Below are positions 15,174 through 23,823 of a stretch of 54,550 nucleotides of DNA, one piece after another. How positions within the stretch are numbered: position 1 is the stretch's first letter; each line of letters starts with the position of its first letter. The position numbers and the translations under genes were made by a program. Under the pieces are notes generated by a model. That model worked only from the letters and a program-made list of their open reading frames with translations, made no database searches and was not told the DNA's origin. Source of the DNA: Actinomycetota bacterium (lineage in GTDB: Bacteria > Actinomycetota > Rubrobacteria > Rubrobacterales > Rubrobacteraceae); the NCBI GenBank assembly GCA_902810695.1, contig CADDYV010000020.1, positions 1 through 54,550 on the forward strand, given 5' to 3'.

Positions 15174-16463
15174 ATGGTGCGGGTACGTTTTGCCCCGAGC
15201 CCTACGGGCATGCTGCACCTCGGGGGGGCGCGCACGGCGCTCTTCAACTACCTCTTCGCCCGACATTACGAGGGGAAGATCCTGCTTCGCATCGAGGACA
15301 CCGACCTGCAGCGCAGCAGCAGGGAGTTCGAGCGGGCCCAGATCGAAGACCTCTCCTGGCTCGGCATCTCCTTCGATGAAGGGCCTTACCGCCAGAGCGA
15401 GCGCGCAGAAATCTACGAAAAAGCCGCAGAGCGGCTCGAAGGGAAAGGTTTTATCTACGAAGCCGCCGATGAGTCTGGACGCCGGGCTCTCTACTTCCGC
15501 CCGCCGGAGAGAAGCGGGGTTTTTCGGGACCGGTTGCGGGGGGAGGTGCGGTTCTCGAAAGTCGGAGACTTCGTGATCCGCAAGTCCGACGGCACGCCTT
15601 CGTACAACTTCGCGGTCGTAGTGGACGACGCGGAGATGGGGATTACCCACGTCATCCGGGGCGAGGAACACCTATCGAACACCGGACGCCAGGCGCTCCT
15701 GTACCGGGCGCTCGGCGAAAAGGAGCCAGAGTTCGTACATCTCGGTGTGATCCTGGGTCCCGACGGCAAGAAGCTCAGCAAGCGCCACGGGGCCGCAAGT
15801 GTCGCCGACTACCGCAGGGAAGGTTATCTGCCGGAGGCTCTCGTAAGCTACCTCGCGCTTCTCGGCTGGTCGCACCCCGAAGGCAGGGAGGACTTCTCAA
15901 GCCTCGAAGATCTGGTGCGGGAGTTCGACCCCTCGCGGCTCGGCGCGAGCCCTGCCATCTTCGACGCCGACCGGCTGCTCGTCGCAAACGCCCGCCGCAT
16001 CCGCGGGCTGTCGCTGGAAGAGCTGCTCGGTCGCCTGGAGCCTTTCCTGGGCAATGTTTCACTACCAGAAGAACGGAGGCTCATGACGGCGGAGGCCATC
16101 CAGAGCGAGCTCCACAAGCTCTCCGAGGCGCCGCACCTCATCCAGGACATTACCGGCTCGGTAGACGCGGATGCTTTCGCCGGGGATCTGCCGGAGTCAA
16201 GCGTCACGGTGTATGCGCACACTTGCAGGACCCTGGAGGGGCGTGAGATAAAAACCGTAGAGGAGGCCAGAGGCTTTGTCGGGGAGCTGAGGACCTGGGC
16301 GAAGGAAAACGGGATAAGAACCCGCGAGCTTCTGCACCCTCTGCGGCTCGCGCTTACGGGCCGCAACTCTGGGCCGGAGATGCCGTATCTCTTTGCGGTG
16401 CTCGGGCCGGAAGAGGCGCGCTTGCGGATAGAAGCGGCGAAAGAGGCTAGACTAAAAGCATGA
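15174..16463 (+). CDS. gltX: Glutamyl-tRNA synthetase
   Basis: Class I synthetase that charges tRNA-Glu, and in organisms using the GatCAB route also tRNA-Gln. The 429 residues start MVRVRFAPSPTGMLHLGGAR, where the HIGH equivalent is HLGG, and contain the KMSKS equivalent KLSKRHG after DGK. The catalytic Rossmann domain is followed by an all-helical anticodon-binding region. ATG 15174 is chosen over an in-frame ATG at 15135, because the family N-terminus begins at VRFAPSPTG and 15135 would overlap ispF. The stop overlaps cysS as ATGA. Confidence 0.96.
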   Translation: MVRVRFAPSPTGMLHLGGARTALFNYLFARHYEGKILLRIEDTDLQRSSREFERAQIEDLSWLGISFDEGPYRQSERAEIYEKAAERLEGKGFIYEAADESGRRALYFRPPERSGVFRDRLRGEVRFSKVGDFVIRKSDGTPSYNFAVVVDDAEMGITHVIRGEEHLSNTGRQALLYRALGEKEPEFVHLGVILGPDGKKLSKRHGAASVADYRREGYLPEALVSYLALLGWSHPEGREDFSSLEDLVREFDPSRLGASPAIFDADRLLVANARRIRGLSLEELLGRLEPFLGNVSLPEERRLMTAEAIQSELHKLSEAPHLIQDITGSVDADAFAGDLPESSVTVYAHTCRTLEGREIKTVEEARGFVGELRTWAKENGIRTRELLHPLRLALTGRNSGPEMPYLFAVLGPEEARLRIEAAKEARLKA

Positions 16464-17872
16464 GCGTTTACGTGCGAGACACCTTGAGCGGACGGAAGGT
16501 AGAGGTCGGGCAGAGCGGCAGGGTGGGCCTCTACATCTGCGGCCCGACCGTCTACAACCACATCCACATCGGGAACGCCCGGGCGCCCCTCTTCTGGGAC
16601 GTGGTGGCGAGGTATCTCAGGAGCCGGGGATACGATGTTACCTTCGTCCAGAACATAACCGATGTGGAAGACAAGATCATTGCCAGGGCCAACGAGGAGG
16701 GCGTCTCCTGGAAGGAGATCGTACGCCGCTACACCGACTCTTTCCACGAGCGCCTGGAGCTTCTGGGCGTAGGGCTCCCCGACATCGAGCCGCGCGCCAC
16801 GGAGCACATACCCGAGATGATCTCGCTCATAGAGGAGCTGGTCGAACGCGGCCACGCTTACGCTCCGGGCAACGGGGACGTCTATTACTCCGTGGAAAGC
16901 TTCCCGGAGTACGGACGTCTCTCCCACCAGGTGCCTGCAGAGATGCGCGAGACGGAGAAGGGAGCGACAGGCTACAAGAGAAGCCCGCTGGACTTCACGC
17001 TCTGGAAGGCGTCCAAGCCCGGCGAGCCCGTCTGGGAGAGCCCGTGGGGAGAGGGCCGTCCCGGGTGGCACATCGAGTGCTCGGCGATGGTCGAGAAGCA
17101 TCTTCCCGAAGGCGCCGACATCCACGGCGGAGGAACTGACATACGCTTTCCACACCACGAAAACGAGCTTGCCCAGAGCAAGGGCGCGCACCCGGATCGC
17201 ACCTTCGTGAGGGCCTGGGCGCACCACGGGATGGTCAACTTCGCCGCCGACAAGATGGCGAAGAGCGTCGGCAACGTCGTGGATGTGAAGGAGGCCGTGG
17301 AGAGGCACGGGCGCAACGCGATCCGCATGTGGCTCTTGCAGAGCCACTACTCCCAGCCCGCGGACTATGCCGAAGAGATCCTGGAGGAGAAGAAGCGTTC
17401 CTACGAACGCCTGATGCGTCTCTACCGCCAGATCTCCGGCTCCGAAAGCTCCGGTGACCTTTCAGACAATCTTGCTGCGGAGCTTCGCGAACGGTTCGAC
17501 GAGGCGATGTCCGATGATTTCAACACCCCGGAGGTCATGGCGGCGATCTTCGACGCTGCCGGGCGTGCCGGACAGGAGATCTCCGCCCGCCCCGAAGCCA
17601 CCCAGGAATTCGGTTCTCTGAGAGAAGTTATGGATGAGATCCTGAGCGTCTTCGGCTTTGATCTTGCGGGAGAGACCTCAATCGAGGTAGACGGGGTTCG
17701 CATCCGCTACACCGATAAGCCAGAAAGCGAGATCCTGAACCAGGTTGCCACGCGGGAGCGGGCGCGGTGGGAGAAGGACTGGGCCGTGGCCGACGGCCTG
17801 CGCGAGAAACTGCACGCCGCGGGTTGGACCGTGGAGGATACGCCCGAAGGTCCTGTCCTGAGCCGCCGGTAG
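16460..17872 (+). CDS. cysS: Cysteinyl-tRNA synthetase
   Basis: Class I synthetase for tRNA-Cys. The 470 residues show ICGPTVYNHIHIGNAR with the first zinc Cys and the HIGH motif, RPGWHIECSAM with the second zinc Cys, the zinc-ligand region GGGTDIRFPHHENELAQ, and KMAKSVGN as KMSKS. The C-terminal DALR and anticodon regions complete the fold. The ATG overlaps the gltX stop by four bases. In Bacillus cysE lies between gltX and cysS and mrnC follows; both are absent here. Confidence 0.97.
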   Translation: MSVYVRDTLSGRKVEVGQSGRVGLYICGPTVYNHIHIGNARAPLFWDVVARYLRSRGYDVTFVQNITDVEDKIIARANEEGVSWKEIVRRYTDSFHERLELLGVGLPDIEPRATEHIPEMISLIEELVERGHAYAPGNGDVYYSVESFPEYGRLSHQVPAEMRETEKGATGYKRSPLDFTLWKASKPGEPVWESPWGEGRPGWHIECSAMVEKHLPEGADIHGGGTDIRFPHHENELAQSKGAHPDRTFVRAWAHHGMVNFAADKMAKSVGNVVDVKEAVERHGRNAIRMWLLQSHYSQPADYAEEILEEKKRSYERLMRLYRQISGSESSGDLSDNLAAELRERFDEAMSDDFNTPEVMAAIFDAAGRAGQEISARPEATQEFGSLREVMDEILSVFGFDLAGETSIEVDGVRIRYTDKPESEILNQVATRERARWEKDWAVADGLREKLHAAGWTVEDTPEGPVLSRR

Positions 17873-17882
17873 CGGGCTGGAG

Positions 17883-18608
17883 ATGGCTCCGGACCGTGAG
17901 ATCATCTACGGCTTGCGCCCGGTGATAGAAGCCCTGAAAGGCGGGCGCCGCAGAGTCCATGAAGTTACGTGCGTGGTGGAGAACGAAGAGGTACGCTCCG
18001 TAGCCGCCGCGCGCAGCGTTCCCGTGAGGCGCGTCTCGCGCGAGAAGGTCGAGAAGCTGGCGCCGGGGGCGGCGCATCAGGGCGTGGCGGCCAGCGTGGG
18101 TTCCTATACGTATTGCAGCCTCGAAGAGATCCTTTCCGCTCCGGAGCCGCTGATCGCAGTGCTCGACGGCATTACGGACCCTAGGAACCTGGGAGCTATC
18201 TTGCGGGTGGCCGATGGGGCCGGGGCGAGCGGCGTTGTGATCCCAAAAGACAGGGCGGTGGGTGTTACCGCGGTCGCGGTCAAGGCCAGCGCCGGCGCGA
18301 GCGAGCACGTGCGCGTCGCCAGAGTAACCAACCTGCGCCGGGCGCTGGATCGGATGAAAGAGGCGGGAATCTGGGCGTACGCCGCTGAGGGTGGAGGAGA
18401 GAGCACGTACTGCGAGACGGACCTTCGGGGACCGGTCGCGCTGGTTCTGGGCAGCGAGGGGAAAGGGGTGCGCAGACTCGTGCGCGAGGGGTGCGACGGG
18501 ACGATCTCCATCCCGATGAGGGGAGCGGTTGCGTCGCTCAACGTCTCGGTTGCGGCTGCTATTCTGCTCTACGAAGCCGTGAGGCAGCGGGAATGGCTTC
18601 GTACCTGA
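17883..18608 (+). CDS. rlmB: 23S rRNA (guanosine-2'-O-)-methyltransferase RlmB (SpoU family)
   Basis: Knotted SPOUT methyltransferase predicted to methylate a 23S rRNA ribose (G2251 in E. coli) using SAM. The 241 residues consist of an L30e-like N-terminal substrate-binding domain starting at IIYGLRPVIEALKGG, then the SPOUT domain with DGITDPRNLGAILRVADGAGA, LVLGSEGKGV and IPMRGAVASLNVSVAAAILLYE motifs 1-3. ATG 17883 follows cysS by ten bases. The exact target nucleotide cannot be read from sequence, and other TrmH-like enzymes are close relatives. It overlaps the yacP-like gene by 16 bases. Confidence 0.92.
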   Translation: MAPDREIIYGLRPVIEALKGGRRRVHEVTCVVENEEVRSVAAARSVPVRRVSREKVEKLAPGAAHQGVAASVGSYTYCSLEEILSAPEPLIAVLDGITDPRNLGAILRVADGAGASGVVIPKDRAVGVTAVAVKASAGASEHVRVARVTNLRRALDRMKEAGIWAYAAEGGGESTYCETDLRGPVALVLGSEGKGVRRLVREGCDGTISIPMRGAVASLNVSVAAAILLYEAVRQREWLRT

Positions 18609-19099
18609 TCCTGGACGGCTACAACGTCATCGGGGCGCTGGAGCGTTACCGGAAGCGCGACACCGGAGACCTCGACGCCATCCGCGAGCTTCTCGTGAAC
18701 GATGCGTTGAAAGCGGCGGGCTGGACCGGGCGGACGGTAGTGGTGGTTTTCGATGCGCACCGGAGTCCTGGACCGAGGAGCGAAGAACCCCGGGCCAAGG
18801 GGGCGGTGCGTGTGATCTACAGCGCCGCCGGGGAGTCGGCCGATGATGTTATAGAGCGCCTGGTTGATGACCTCGACGGCGCGGTTACGGTCTATACGGC
18901 GGACTTCGCCCTGCAGCGCTCCGCTCTCGCGCACGGTGCCACCCGCGCTACCCCGCAGGAGTTCCAGGAACTATTAGACGAGATGCCTGCGCTCGCCCGG
19001 ACCCCGCGTCGCCCGAGGCGTTCGAGCCTCTCGGACAGGCTCTCTCCCGATGCGCTGCGCTCTCTGGAGGAGATCCGTCGCAGGACGCAGGATCGCTAG
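18593..19099 (+). CDS. NYN-domain (YacP/Rae1-like) ribonuclease
   Basis: The 168-residue protein starts MASYLILDGYNVIGALERY, the NYN/PIN-like signature with the metal-binding Asp in DGYN, followed by VVVFDAH and DDVIERLVDD plus VTVYTADFALQRSALA, which carry the other acidic residues. The YacP family member Rae1 of Bacillus cleaves mRNA at the ribosome; by homology this is a candidate ribosome-associated endonuclease. The C-terminal 30 residues are Arg-rich and could bind RNA. ATG 18593 lies inside the end of rlmB, the same neighbour as in Bacillus. Confidence 0.85.
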   Translation: MASYLILDGYNVIGALERYRKRDTGDLDAIRELLVNDALKAAGWTGRTVVVVFDAHRSPGPRSEEPRAKGAVRVIYSAAGESADDVIERLVDDLDGAVTVYTADFALQRSALAHGATRATPQEFQELLDEMPALARTPRRPRRSSLSDRLSPDALRSLEEIRRRTQDR

Positions 19100-19100
19100 A

Positions 19101-19106
19101 TATAAT
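19101..19106 (+). promoter_or_regulatory. Consensus -10 box ahead of the tRNA cluster
   Basis: A perfect TATAAT directly follows the yacP stop, 37 bases before tRNA-Thr. The predicted transcript start is near 19113. No good -35 box lies 16-18 bases upstream. Confidence 0.5.
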
Positions 19107-19143
19107 CACTGGCTGAATCGGGAGATAGTTGGTGGACTACCAG

Positions 19144-19215
19144 GCCTGGGTAGCTCAGCGGTAGAGCAGCCGCCTTGTAAGCGGCAGGTCGGGGGTTCGA
19201 ATCCCTTCCCAGGCT
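19144..19215 (+). tRNA. tRNA-Thr (anticodon UGU)
   Basis: A 72-base cloverleaf. Acceptor GCCTGGG pairs with CCCAGGC (19208-19214), the D-arm has GCTCAGCGGTAGAGC, the anticodon stem GCCGC/GCGGC encloses CTTGTAA (anticodon TGT), and the T-loop is TTCGAAT. The discriminator is T and CCA is not encoded. It reads ACA and related Thr codons. Confidence 0.95.
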
Positions 19216-19236
19216 CTCTGGTCCGGGCGACTTTTG

Positions 19237-19264
19237 TTGAAAAGTGCGCGGCTTTTGCTACCAT
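19237..19264 (+). promoter_or_regulatory. Promoter between tRNA-Thr and tRNA-Tyr
   Basis: TTGAAA (19237-19242), a 16-base spacer and TACCAT (19259-19264) predict a transcript start near 19271, 23 bases before tRNA-Tyr. It may give the Tyr-Thr-Met-tuf part independent transcription. Confidence 0.45.
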
Positions 19265-19293
19265 AGCGGGGCGCTTCAGCAGGAAGCGTAGCC

Positions 19294-19376
19294 GGGGGTG
19301 TGCCCGAGCGGCCAAAGGGAGCAGACTGTAAATCTGCCGGCTATTGCCTACGGAGGTTCGAATCCTCCCGCCCCCA
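19294..19376 (+). tRNA. tRNA-Tyr (anticodon GUA)
   Basis: An 83-base tRNA with a long variable arm, as in other class II tRNAs. Acceptor GGGGGTG pairs with CGCCCCC with one G-U pair; the anticodon stem CAGA/TCTG encloses the loop with CTGTAAA (anticodon GTA). The T-arm has GGTTCGAATCC. Discriminator A, no encoded CCA. Confidence 0.95.
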
Positions 19377-19388
19377 TGAACAAAGCGT

Positions 19389-19461
<73 letters not shown>

Positions 19462-19506
19462 CTTGGAGACCAGTGGAGAGGCTGCTGGCCCACAACACAT
19501 AGACAC

Positions 19507-19580
19507 GGCGGTGTAGCTCAGTTGGTTAGAGCAGCGGAATCATAATCCGCGTGTCGCAGGTTCGAGTCCTGCCACCGCTA
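19507..19580 (+). tRNA. tRNA-Met (anticodon CAU), elongator type likely
   Basis: A 74-base cloverleaf. Acceptor GGCGGTG pairs with CACCGCT, giving a G-U first pair; anticodon stem GCGGA/TCCGC encloses ATCATAA (anticodon CAT). The position beside tRNA-Thr and rpmG matches elongator tRNA-Met in other actinobacteria. A TilS-modified tRNA-Ile (CAU) cannot be ruled out from the anticodon alone. The three G-C pairs typical of initiator anticodon stems are lacking. Confidence 0.88.
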
Positions 19581-19620
19581 CTTTCGGTTTTCCGGTGGAA
19601 GCGAGAAAGGAATCCTGAGA

Positions 19621-20822
19621 ATGGGCAAGGCGAGATTTGAGAGGACCAAGCCACACATAAACATCGGCACCATAGGGCATGTGGATCACGGCAAGACCAC
19701 CCTCACCGCTGCCATTACCAAGGTGCTGCACAAGAGAGTGCCCAACGACAGCGCCAACAAAGTGGTGGCCTTCGAGCAGATTGACAACGCTCCCGAGGAG
19801 AAGCAGAGAGGGATAACAATAGCCACCTCTCACCAGGAGTACGCTACCGAAAAACGCCATTATGCGCATGTGGACTGCCCTGGGCATGCTGACTACGTAA
19901 AGAACATGATTACCGGGGCTGCCCAGATGGATGGGGCCATTCTGGTGGTATCTGCAGCAGATGGACCCATGCCCCAGACCAGAGAGCACATCCTGCTAGC
20001 CAGGCAGGTAGGGGTACCTTCCATAGTTGTGTTTTTGAACAAGGCGGACATGGTAGATGATGCGGAGCTACTTGAGCTGGTAGAGATGGAAGTGAGAGAG
20101 CTACTTACCGAGTATGACTTCCCAGGCGATGAGGTACCGGTAATAGTAGGCTCTGCCCTAAGAGCCTTAGAAGGCGATGAAGGGGAGTACGGCGAAGAGG
20201 CGATCATGAAGCTCATGGACGCCGTAGATGAGTATGTCCCAGAGCCAAAAAGAGACACCGAGAAGCCCTTCCTACTGGCCATAGAGGATGTCTTCTCCAT
20301 AACCGGGCGAGGAACGGTAGCCACAGGGCGGGTAGAGCAGGGGATATTGCGTCTCAACGAAGAAGTAGAGATAGTAGGGATAAGGCCCACCCGAAAGACG
20401 GTAGTAACGGGCATAGAGATGTTCAACAAGAGTATGGATGAGGCGCAGGCAGGAGACAATGTAGGAGTTCTCTTAAGAGGGATAAGAAGAGATGAGATAG
20501 AGCGGGGGCAGGTTTTGGCCAAGCCTGGGAGCATAACCCCCCACACCCGCTTCAAAGCGGAGGTATATGTCCTCTCCAAAGAAGAGGGGGGACGTCACAC
20601 CCCGTTTTTCAGCAACTACCGTCCGCAGTTCTACTTCCGCACCACTGATGTAACGGGGGAGATCACCCTCGAAGAAGGAGTAGAGATGGTGATGCCGGGG
20701 GACAACACGGTAATGGAAGCGAAGTTGATCTCACCTATAGCGATGGATGAGGGCTTAAACTTTGCCATAAGGGAAGGTGGCCGCACTGTTGGTGCTGGTG
20801 TGGTTACGGAAATCATAGAGTA
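19621..20822 (+). repeat. Long direct repeat, tuf copy 1 (partner 34802-36003)
   Basis: A 1202-base tract appears identical to 34802-36003, in the same orientation 15.2 kb away. Identity begins at the A of ATG (preceding base A here, G there) and ends within the stop codon (TAG versus TAA). Such sharp limits indicate recent gene conversion or strong homogenisation confined to the coding region. Confidence 0.93.
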
Positions 20823-20823
20823 G
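19621..20823 (+). CDS. tuf: Elongation factor Tu, copy 1
   Basis: GTPase that brings aminoacyl-tRNA to the ribosome. The 400 residues show G1 GHVDHGKT, G3 DCPGHADY, G4 NKAD and the three EF-Tu domains; ATG 19621 follows AAAGGA. It lies after four tRNA genes and before rpmG, tRNA-Trp and secE, the position of tufB in enterobacteria. By my line-by-line comparison it is identical to the second tuf from the ATG to the second base of the stop (TAG here, TAA there), while the flanks differ. Codons AGA, GTA, ATA and CTA are common, unlike neighbouring genes. Confidence 0.98.
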   Translation: MGKARFERTKPHINIGTIGHVDHGKTTLTAAITKVLHKRVPNDSANKVVAFEQIDNAPEEKQRGITIATSHQEYATEKRHYAHVDCPGHADYVKNMITGAAQMDGAILVVSAADGPMPQTREHILLARQVGVPSIVVFLNKADMVDDAELLELVEMEVRELLTEYDFPGDEVPVIVGSALRALEGDEGEYGEEAIMKLMDAVDEYVPEPKRDTEKPFLLAIEDVFSITGRGTVATGRVEQGILRLNEEVEIVGIRPTRKTVVTGIEMFNKSMDEAQAGDNVGVLLRGIRRDEIERGQVLAKPGSITPHTRFKAEVYVLSKEEGGRHTPFFSNYRPQFYFRTTDVTGEITLEEGVEMVMPGDNTVMEAKLISPIAMDEGLNFAIREGGRTVGAGVVTEIIE

Positions 20824-20838
20824 GCTAACTTATGTGTG

Positions 20839-20867
20839 GGGGCGGGATCTCACCCGCCCCTCTTTAT
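20839..20867 (+). terminator. Terminator after tuf copy 1
   Basis: GGGGCGGG (20839-20846) pairs perfectly with CCCGCCCC (20853-20860) around a 6-base loop, followed by TCTTTAT. The T tract is imperfect, so some read-through into rpmG is likely; rpmG has no other evident promoter nearby. Confidence 0.75.
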
Positions 20868-20883
20868 GGATTGAAGGAGAAGT

Positions 20884-21033
20884 ATGAGGCAGTTGGTTAC
20901 GCTGGCTTGCGAGGAGTGCAGGCGCAGGAATTATCACAGCCGCAAGAACCGGCGGAATACCCCGGACCGCATCCAGCTCAAGAAATACTGTCCGTGGTGT
21001 CGGCACCATACGACACACCGGGAGACCAGGTAG
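20884..21033 (+). CDS. rpmG: 50S ribosomal protein L33 (zinc type)
   Basis: A 49-residue protein, [12 protein letters not shown] then a basic stretch and [17 protein letters not shown]. Two CxxC pairs (Cys9/Cys12 and Cys36/Cys39) form the zinc ribbon of C+ L33. ATG 20884 has AAGGAG six bases upstream. It lies between tuf and tRNA-Trp, ahead of secE-nusG, as L33 does in Bacillus and many actinobacteria. Confidence 0.96.
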   Translation: MRQLVTLACEECRRRNYHSRKNRRNTPDRIQLKKYCPWCRHHTTHRETR

Positions 21034-21053
21034 TAAGATAATGAGCATAGCAG

Positions 21054-21126
21054 AGGGCAGTAGCTCAGTTGGTAGAGCAGCGGTCTCCAAAACCGCAGGT
21101 CGGGGGTTCGAGTCCCTCCTGCCCTG
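21054..21126 (+). tRNA. tRNA-Trp (anticodon CCA)
   Basis: A 73-base cloverleaf. Acceptor AGGGCAG pairs with CTGCCCT, anticodon stem GCGGT/ACCGC encloses CTCCAAA (anticodon CCA), and the T-loop is TTCGAGT. Discriminator G as usual for Trp; no encoded CCA. It lies between rpmG and secE. Confidence 0.96.
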
Positions 21127-21155
21127 CTTGGTGTGTAGGATCTAGCGAGGGAACA

Positions 21156-21422
21156 ATGGGTAACAGGCGTGGTTCCACGACGGCCAGAGGAGCCAGAGGC
21201 AGAAAAGCTCAACAACAGAAGAAGCGGCGGTTTGGAGCCGGGGTTCTGGACTTCTCGCGGGACGTCCGGGCCGAGCTGAGACGGGTGAGCTGGCCGAACC
21301 GGGACCAGTTACGGCAGAGTACGGCGGTCGTGCTCATCGTCGTCATAACGCTCGGTATTTACGTTACCGTTTGGGATTACATATTCCAGTTCCTCTCGAA
21401 TTTGGTCTTCCTCGGTGGCTAG
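21156..21422 (+). CDS. secE: Preprotein translocase subunit SecE
   Basis: Small essential clamp subunit of the SecYEG channel. The 88 residues have a basic, low-complexity N-terminus (about 1-27), the conserved amphipathic region with ELRRVSWPNRDQLRQST, and a single membrane span (about 58-78). ATG 21156 is preceded by GAGGGA; earlier in-frame starts fall inside tRNA-Trp and are rejected. Followed by nusG after 12 bases. Confidence 0.95.
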   Translation: MGNRRGSTTARGARGRKAQQQKKRRFGAGVLDFSRDVRAELRRVSWPNRDQLRQSTAVVLIVVITLGIYVTVWDYIFQFLSNLVFLGG

Positions 21423-21434
21423 GAGCGGGTTGTT

Positions 21435-21965
21435 TTGAAGAAGTGGTATGTCGTTAACACATACTCCGGGCACGAGAACAAGGTCCGCACGACGATGGAG
21501 CGGCGGATCGAGTCGTTCGGGCTGGGCAGATATTTCGGGGACATAAAGATTCCTACGGAGAGCGTCATCGAGATCAAAAACGGCAAGAAGGTGCCGACCA
21601 CGCAGCGGCAGTTTCCCGGATACATCCTGGTAAACATGGACATGAACGACGATACCTGGCGACTGGTCAGGCAGACGCCGGGGGTTACGCAGATCGTCGG
21701 AGCCGGGGAGAAGCCGATCCCGCTCTCGCGGGCGGAGGTAGAGAGGCTGCTGCATCCGGGTGAGGTCGAGACCCGCGAGAAGGTCAAGACGACGGTGGAC
21801 TACGAGATCGGGGAGACTGTCAGGGTCATAAGCGGGCCGCTCTCGGACTTTACGGGCGAGATCTCGGATATAAACGTGGACCAGTCGAGGTTGAAGGTTC
21901 TGGTCTCGATCTTCGGGCGTGAGACGCCGGTGGAGCTCTCTTTCAGCCAGGTAGCCAAGCTGTAG
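21435..21965 (+). CDS. nusG: Transcription termination/antitermination factor NusG
   Basis: Binds RNA polymerase and couples transcription to translation or Rho. The 176 residues show the NGN domain from [16 protein letters not shown], with [13 protein letters not shown] and TPGVTQIVG, and a C-terminal KOW domain with [21 protein letters not shown] 21435 gives the canonical N-terminus. The secE-nusG-rplK-rplA order is near-universal in bacteria. Confidence 0.96.
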   Translation: MKKWYVVNTYSGHENKVRTTMERRIESFGLGRYFGDIKIPTESVIEIKNGKKVPTTQRQFPGYILVNMDMNDDTWRLVRQTPGVTQIVGAGEKPIPLSRAEVERLLHPGEVETREKVKTTVDYEIGETVRVISGPLSDFTGEISDINVDQSRLKVLVSIFGRETPVELSFSQVAKL

Positions 21966-21980
21966 TAGAAAGGAATTTGT

Positions 21981-22424
21981 ATGGGTAGAGGACGCGGCAG
22001 AGGCCGCAGGGTTGCCAGAAAACTGAAGCTGCAGATAACCGGTGGGCAGGCAAACCCGGCGCCGCCTGTGGGTCCGGCGCTGGGCCAGGCGCAGGTGAAC
22101 ATCGGGGAATTCGTGAGGCAGTTCAACGACGCCACACGGGATCAGATGGGACAGTTGATCCCGGTGGAGATCACGGTCTACGAAGACCGCTCGTTCACCT
22201 TTGTAACCAAGACGCCGCCTGCGGCGTTCCTGCTGAAGCAGGCCGCCGGTGTGGAGAAGGGCAGCGGCGAGCCCAACCGCGACAAGGTCGGTACGGTCAG
22301 CCGCGAGCAGATCGAGGAGATAGCGCGTACCAAGATGCCCGATCTCAACGCCGCAGATATCGAGGGTGCGGCGAGGATCGTCGAGGGTACGGCCAGAAGC
22401 ATGGGGATCACGGTCAGTGGGTAG
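21981..22424 (+). CDS. rplK: 50S ribosomal protein L11
   Basis: uL11 binds 23S helices 43-44 at the GTPase-associated centre and is needed for stringent RelA activation and thiopeptide action. The 147 residues contain [25 protein letters not shown] and a C-terminal RNA-binding domain. The N-terminus carries an unusual GRGRGRGRR run before VARKLKL. ATG 21981 follows AAAGGAA; the end overlaps rplA by 8 bases. Confidence 0.97.
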   Translation: MGRGRGRGRRVARKLKLQITGGQANPAPPVGPALGQAQVNIGEFVRQFNDATRDQMGQLIPVEITVYEDRSFTFVTKTPPAAFLLKQAAGVEKGSGEPNRDKVGTVSREQIEEIARTKMPDLNAADIEGAARIVEGTARSMGITVSG

Positions 22425-23106
22425 GAAACTTCTAGAGCAGAAAGCAAGAATAGACAGAGAGCGCCTGTACTCGCCCCGCGAGGCGATAGAGCTTCTGAAG
22501 GGGCTGGATGGCGCGAAGTTCGACGAGAGCATCGAAGCGCACATCAACCTCAACGTGGACCCGCGCCGGGCGGATCAGATGGTGCGCGGTACTCTGATGC
22601 TCCCGAACGGTACGGGCAAGACACAACGAGTAGCGGTCTTCGCCGACGGCGAGGCGGCTCGCGAGGCCGAAGAAGCGGGAGCCGACGTGGTAGGGACCGA
22701 TGATCTGGTGGCTCGCATCAGGGACGAGGGGTTCATGGACTTCGACGTGGCGGTGGCGACGCCAGACCAGATGCGGATCGTGGGCCGCCTGGGTCAGATC
22801 CTCGGCCCGCGCGGGCTGATGCCTAACCCCAAGAGCGGCACCGTAACGCAGGATGTGGGCAAGACCGTCAGCGAGTTGAAGCAGGGCAAGATCGAGTACC
22901 GCGTGGACCGCTACGGCATAATCCACAGCATCCTCGGAAAGAAGTCTTTCGATACGGACAGCCTGGTCGAGAACTACTTCGCCCTGCGCGACGAGTTGCA
23001 GCGGGTACGCCCGGCACCGGTCAAGGGACGTTACTTCAGGTCCGTCAGCATAACCAGCACGATGGGGCCGGCTATAAAGGTTGACCCCGCGGTAACAAAG
23101 GATTAG
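22417..23106 (+). CDS. rplA: 50S ribosomal protein L1
   Basis: uL1 forms the mobile L1 stalk that moves deacylated tRNA out of the E site, and in E. coli represses its own operon. The 229 residues start [20 protein letters not shown] and contain the family signature region [25 protein letters not shown] 22417 lies in the last codons of rplK and gives the usual length; an earlier in-frame ATG would overlap rplK by about 59 bases and is not needed. Confidence 0.96.
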   Translation: MGRKLLEQKARIDRERLYSPREAIELLKGLDGAKFDESIEAHINLNVDPRRADQMVRGTLMLPNGTGKTQRVAVFADGEAAREAEEAGADVVGTDDLVARIRDEGFMDFDVAVATPDQMRIVGRLGQILGPRGLMPNPKSGTVTQDVGKTVSELKQGKIEYRVDRYGIIHSILGKKSFDTDSLVENYFALRDELQRVRPAPVKGRYFRSVSITSTMGPAIKVDPAVTKD

Positions 23107-23129
23107 TATCAGGCGCGGAATTTAGAAAA

Positions 23130-23256
23130 AGCAAAGACCGGAGACAACCGGGGCTCGAAGTAGCTTAAACGTCTCGAAAGAGACGCCCGGTCGAGGTCGC
23201 AGGGAGTGAAGACGGGATATTCAAGCCCCGGGTGCCTCTGCGGCCCCGGGGTTTTC
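23130..23256 (+). ncRNA. L10 leader (rplJL autoregulatory mRNA leader) with attenuator
   Basis: The 173-base gap between rplA and rplJ holds an ordered structure: GACCGG (23136-23141) pairs with CCGGTC (23187-23192), enclosing CGTCTC-GAAA-GAGACG (23170-23185), and a downstream G/C hairpin (23226-23251) followed by TTTTC acts as a terminator. Position and layout match the L10 leader, where the L10-L12 complex binds and lowers rplJL expression. The assignment to the family is from layout, not a covariance search. Confidence 0.75.
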
Positions 23257-23279
23257 GGCGTAGAGAAGGAGTTTTGGAG

Positions 23280-23804
23280 GTGAAACGGGAAGAGAAGGCT
23301 CGGGTTGTCGAGGAGCTGACCGAAAAGCTCAAGAGCGGCTCGGCGGTGGTCGTTGACTACCAGGGCATGAACGTGGCGCAGAGCACCGACCTGAGGCGGC
23401 GTAGCCGGGAGCTGGGCGTAGAGTTCGTGGTGACGAAGAACACGCTGGCTCGTCGGGCTGCGTCCGCAGCCGGGGTTGACGGGTTTTCCGGGTTTCTGGT
23501 CGGACCTACGGCCATAGCGTTTAGCGGGGACCCGGTTGCCAGCGCCAAGCTGATGGCCGAGTTTGCGGACCAGATCGAGACGTTCGCCCTCAAGGGCGGG
23601 CTGATGGAAGACGGTCGCGTACTCGGCGAGGAAGAGGTTGTTGCGCTCTCGAAGCTGCCGGGACGCGAGCAACTCATCGCCCAGCTCGTCGGCGGGCTTG
23701 CAGCCCCGATATCGGGCCTGGTGAACGTGCTCAACAACACCGTTCAGGGGCTTGTGATCGCGCTGAACCAGATCGCCGAGCAGAAGAAGGCGCAGGAGTC
23801 GTAG
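23280..23804 (+). CDS. rplJ: 50S ribosomal protein L10
   Basis: uL10 is the base of the ribosomal stalk, binding L11-region rRNA and the L12 dimers. The 174 residues begin [17 protein letters not shown] and include [23 protein letters not shown] and [11 protein letters not shown], as in the family, with a C-terminal helix for L12 dimers. GTG 23280 has AAGGAG eight bases upstream. An earlier ATG at 23232 falls in the leader hairpin and is rejected. Confidence 0.96.
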   Translation: MKREEKARVVEELTEKLKSGSAVVVDYQGMNVAQSTDLRRRSRELGVEFVVTKNTLARRAASAAGVDGFSGFLVGPTAIAFSGDPVASAKLMAEFADQIETFALKGGLMEDGRVLGEEEVVALSKLPGREQLIAQLVGGLAAPISGLVNVLNNTVQGLVIALNQIAEQKKAQES

Positions 23805-23823
23805 AGTAGTTAGAGGAGGAAAA

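Noticed and set aside
19540-19989. Minus-strand frame opposite tuf, found again at 34742-35170
   Set aside because: It occurs twice only because tuf is duplicated; it has no promoter, Shine-Dalgarno or domain.
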